A DNA stretch of 5,385 nucleotides from Ruminococcaceae bacterium UBA5579. GTDB lineage: Bacteria > Bacillota > Clostridia > Oscillospirales > Ruminococcaceae. Shown here piece after piece: positions 5,352-5,385 of this stretch. Below the pieces are notes generated by a model. That model was not told the origin of the DNA, did not search any database, and saw nothing but the letters and a program-made list of their open reading frames with translations. The first letter of the stretch is position 1; each line of letters opens with the position of its first letter. The translations under genes and the position numbers were made by a program. The DNA is taken from positions 417 to 5,801 of the forward strand of contig DILZ01000098.1 of the NCBI GenBank assembly GCA_002425305.1. Reading direction: 5' to 3'.

Positions 5352-5385
5352 ATCTAAAAGTCGCGGAAAACCGCTCACTTCGCTT

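Noticed and set aside
5363..5374. GCGG-TTTT-CCGC palindrome upstream of lysA as a riboswitch or operator
   Set aside because: The stem has four base pairs only and the window ends too soon to see any L-box or T-box structure.

Overview
The window reads like a chromosomal fragment of a Gram-positive, low-to-mid GC anaerobe of the Clostridia (Oscillospirales/Ruminococcaceae-like gut or rumen bacteria). This is inferred from an NPNTG-type sortase signal after a SpaA/Cna_B-like domain, a BspA-like (LRR_5) lipoprotein, AAAGGA/AAGGAG Shine-Dalgarno sites and a consensus sigma-A promoter. No RNA gene, CRISPR array, transposase or phage gene was seen.

Layout. Positions 1-1652 (+) hold the 3' part of a large cell-wall-anchored surface protein. 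Its N-terminus lies outside the window. The reading frame breaks between about 879 and 924: the upstream frame stops at 922-924 and the rest of the protein continues in the -1 frame to 1652. The order is beta-rich repeats, a Cys/His-rich segment, [frameshift], more of the Cys-rich segment, a SpaA/Cna_B-like isopeptide domain, a Pro-rich wall spacer made of 9-bp and 15-bp tandem repeats, then NPNTG, a membrane segment and a basic tail. Two hairpins at 1711-1791 separate it from the convergent minus-strand genes.

Positions 1833-3855 (-) hold a likely two-gene unit. It runs from a consensus TTGACA-N17-TATAAT promoter (3891-3919) through a BspA-like leucine-rich-repeat lipoprotein (2461-3855) to an unrecognised, AT-rich 189-residue cytoplasmic-looking protein (1833-2402). 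A hairpin without a U-tract (2431-2460) sits between them.

Positions 4073-5338 (-) hold a complete diaminopimelate decarboxylase gene (lysA), which makes L-lysine from meso-DAP, with its own SD and a strong intrinsic terminator at 3994-4042. It is separated from the lipoprotein unit by that terminator and the promoter.

The genes do not form one pathway: two encode envelope-exposed proteins, one is metabolic and one is unknown. The points most worth a second look are the frameshift in the anchored adhesin-like protein and the unknown gene coupled to the LRR lipoprotein. I see no convincing evidence of a complete new multi-gene system in this window.
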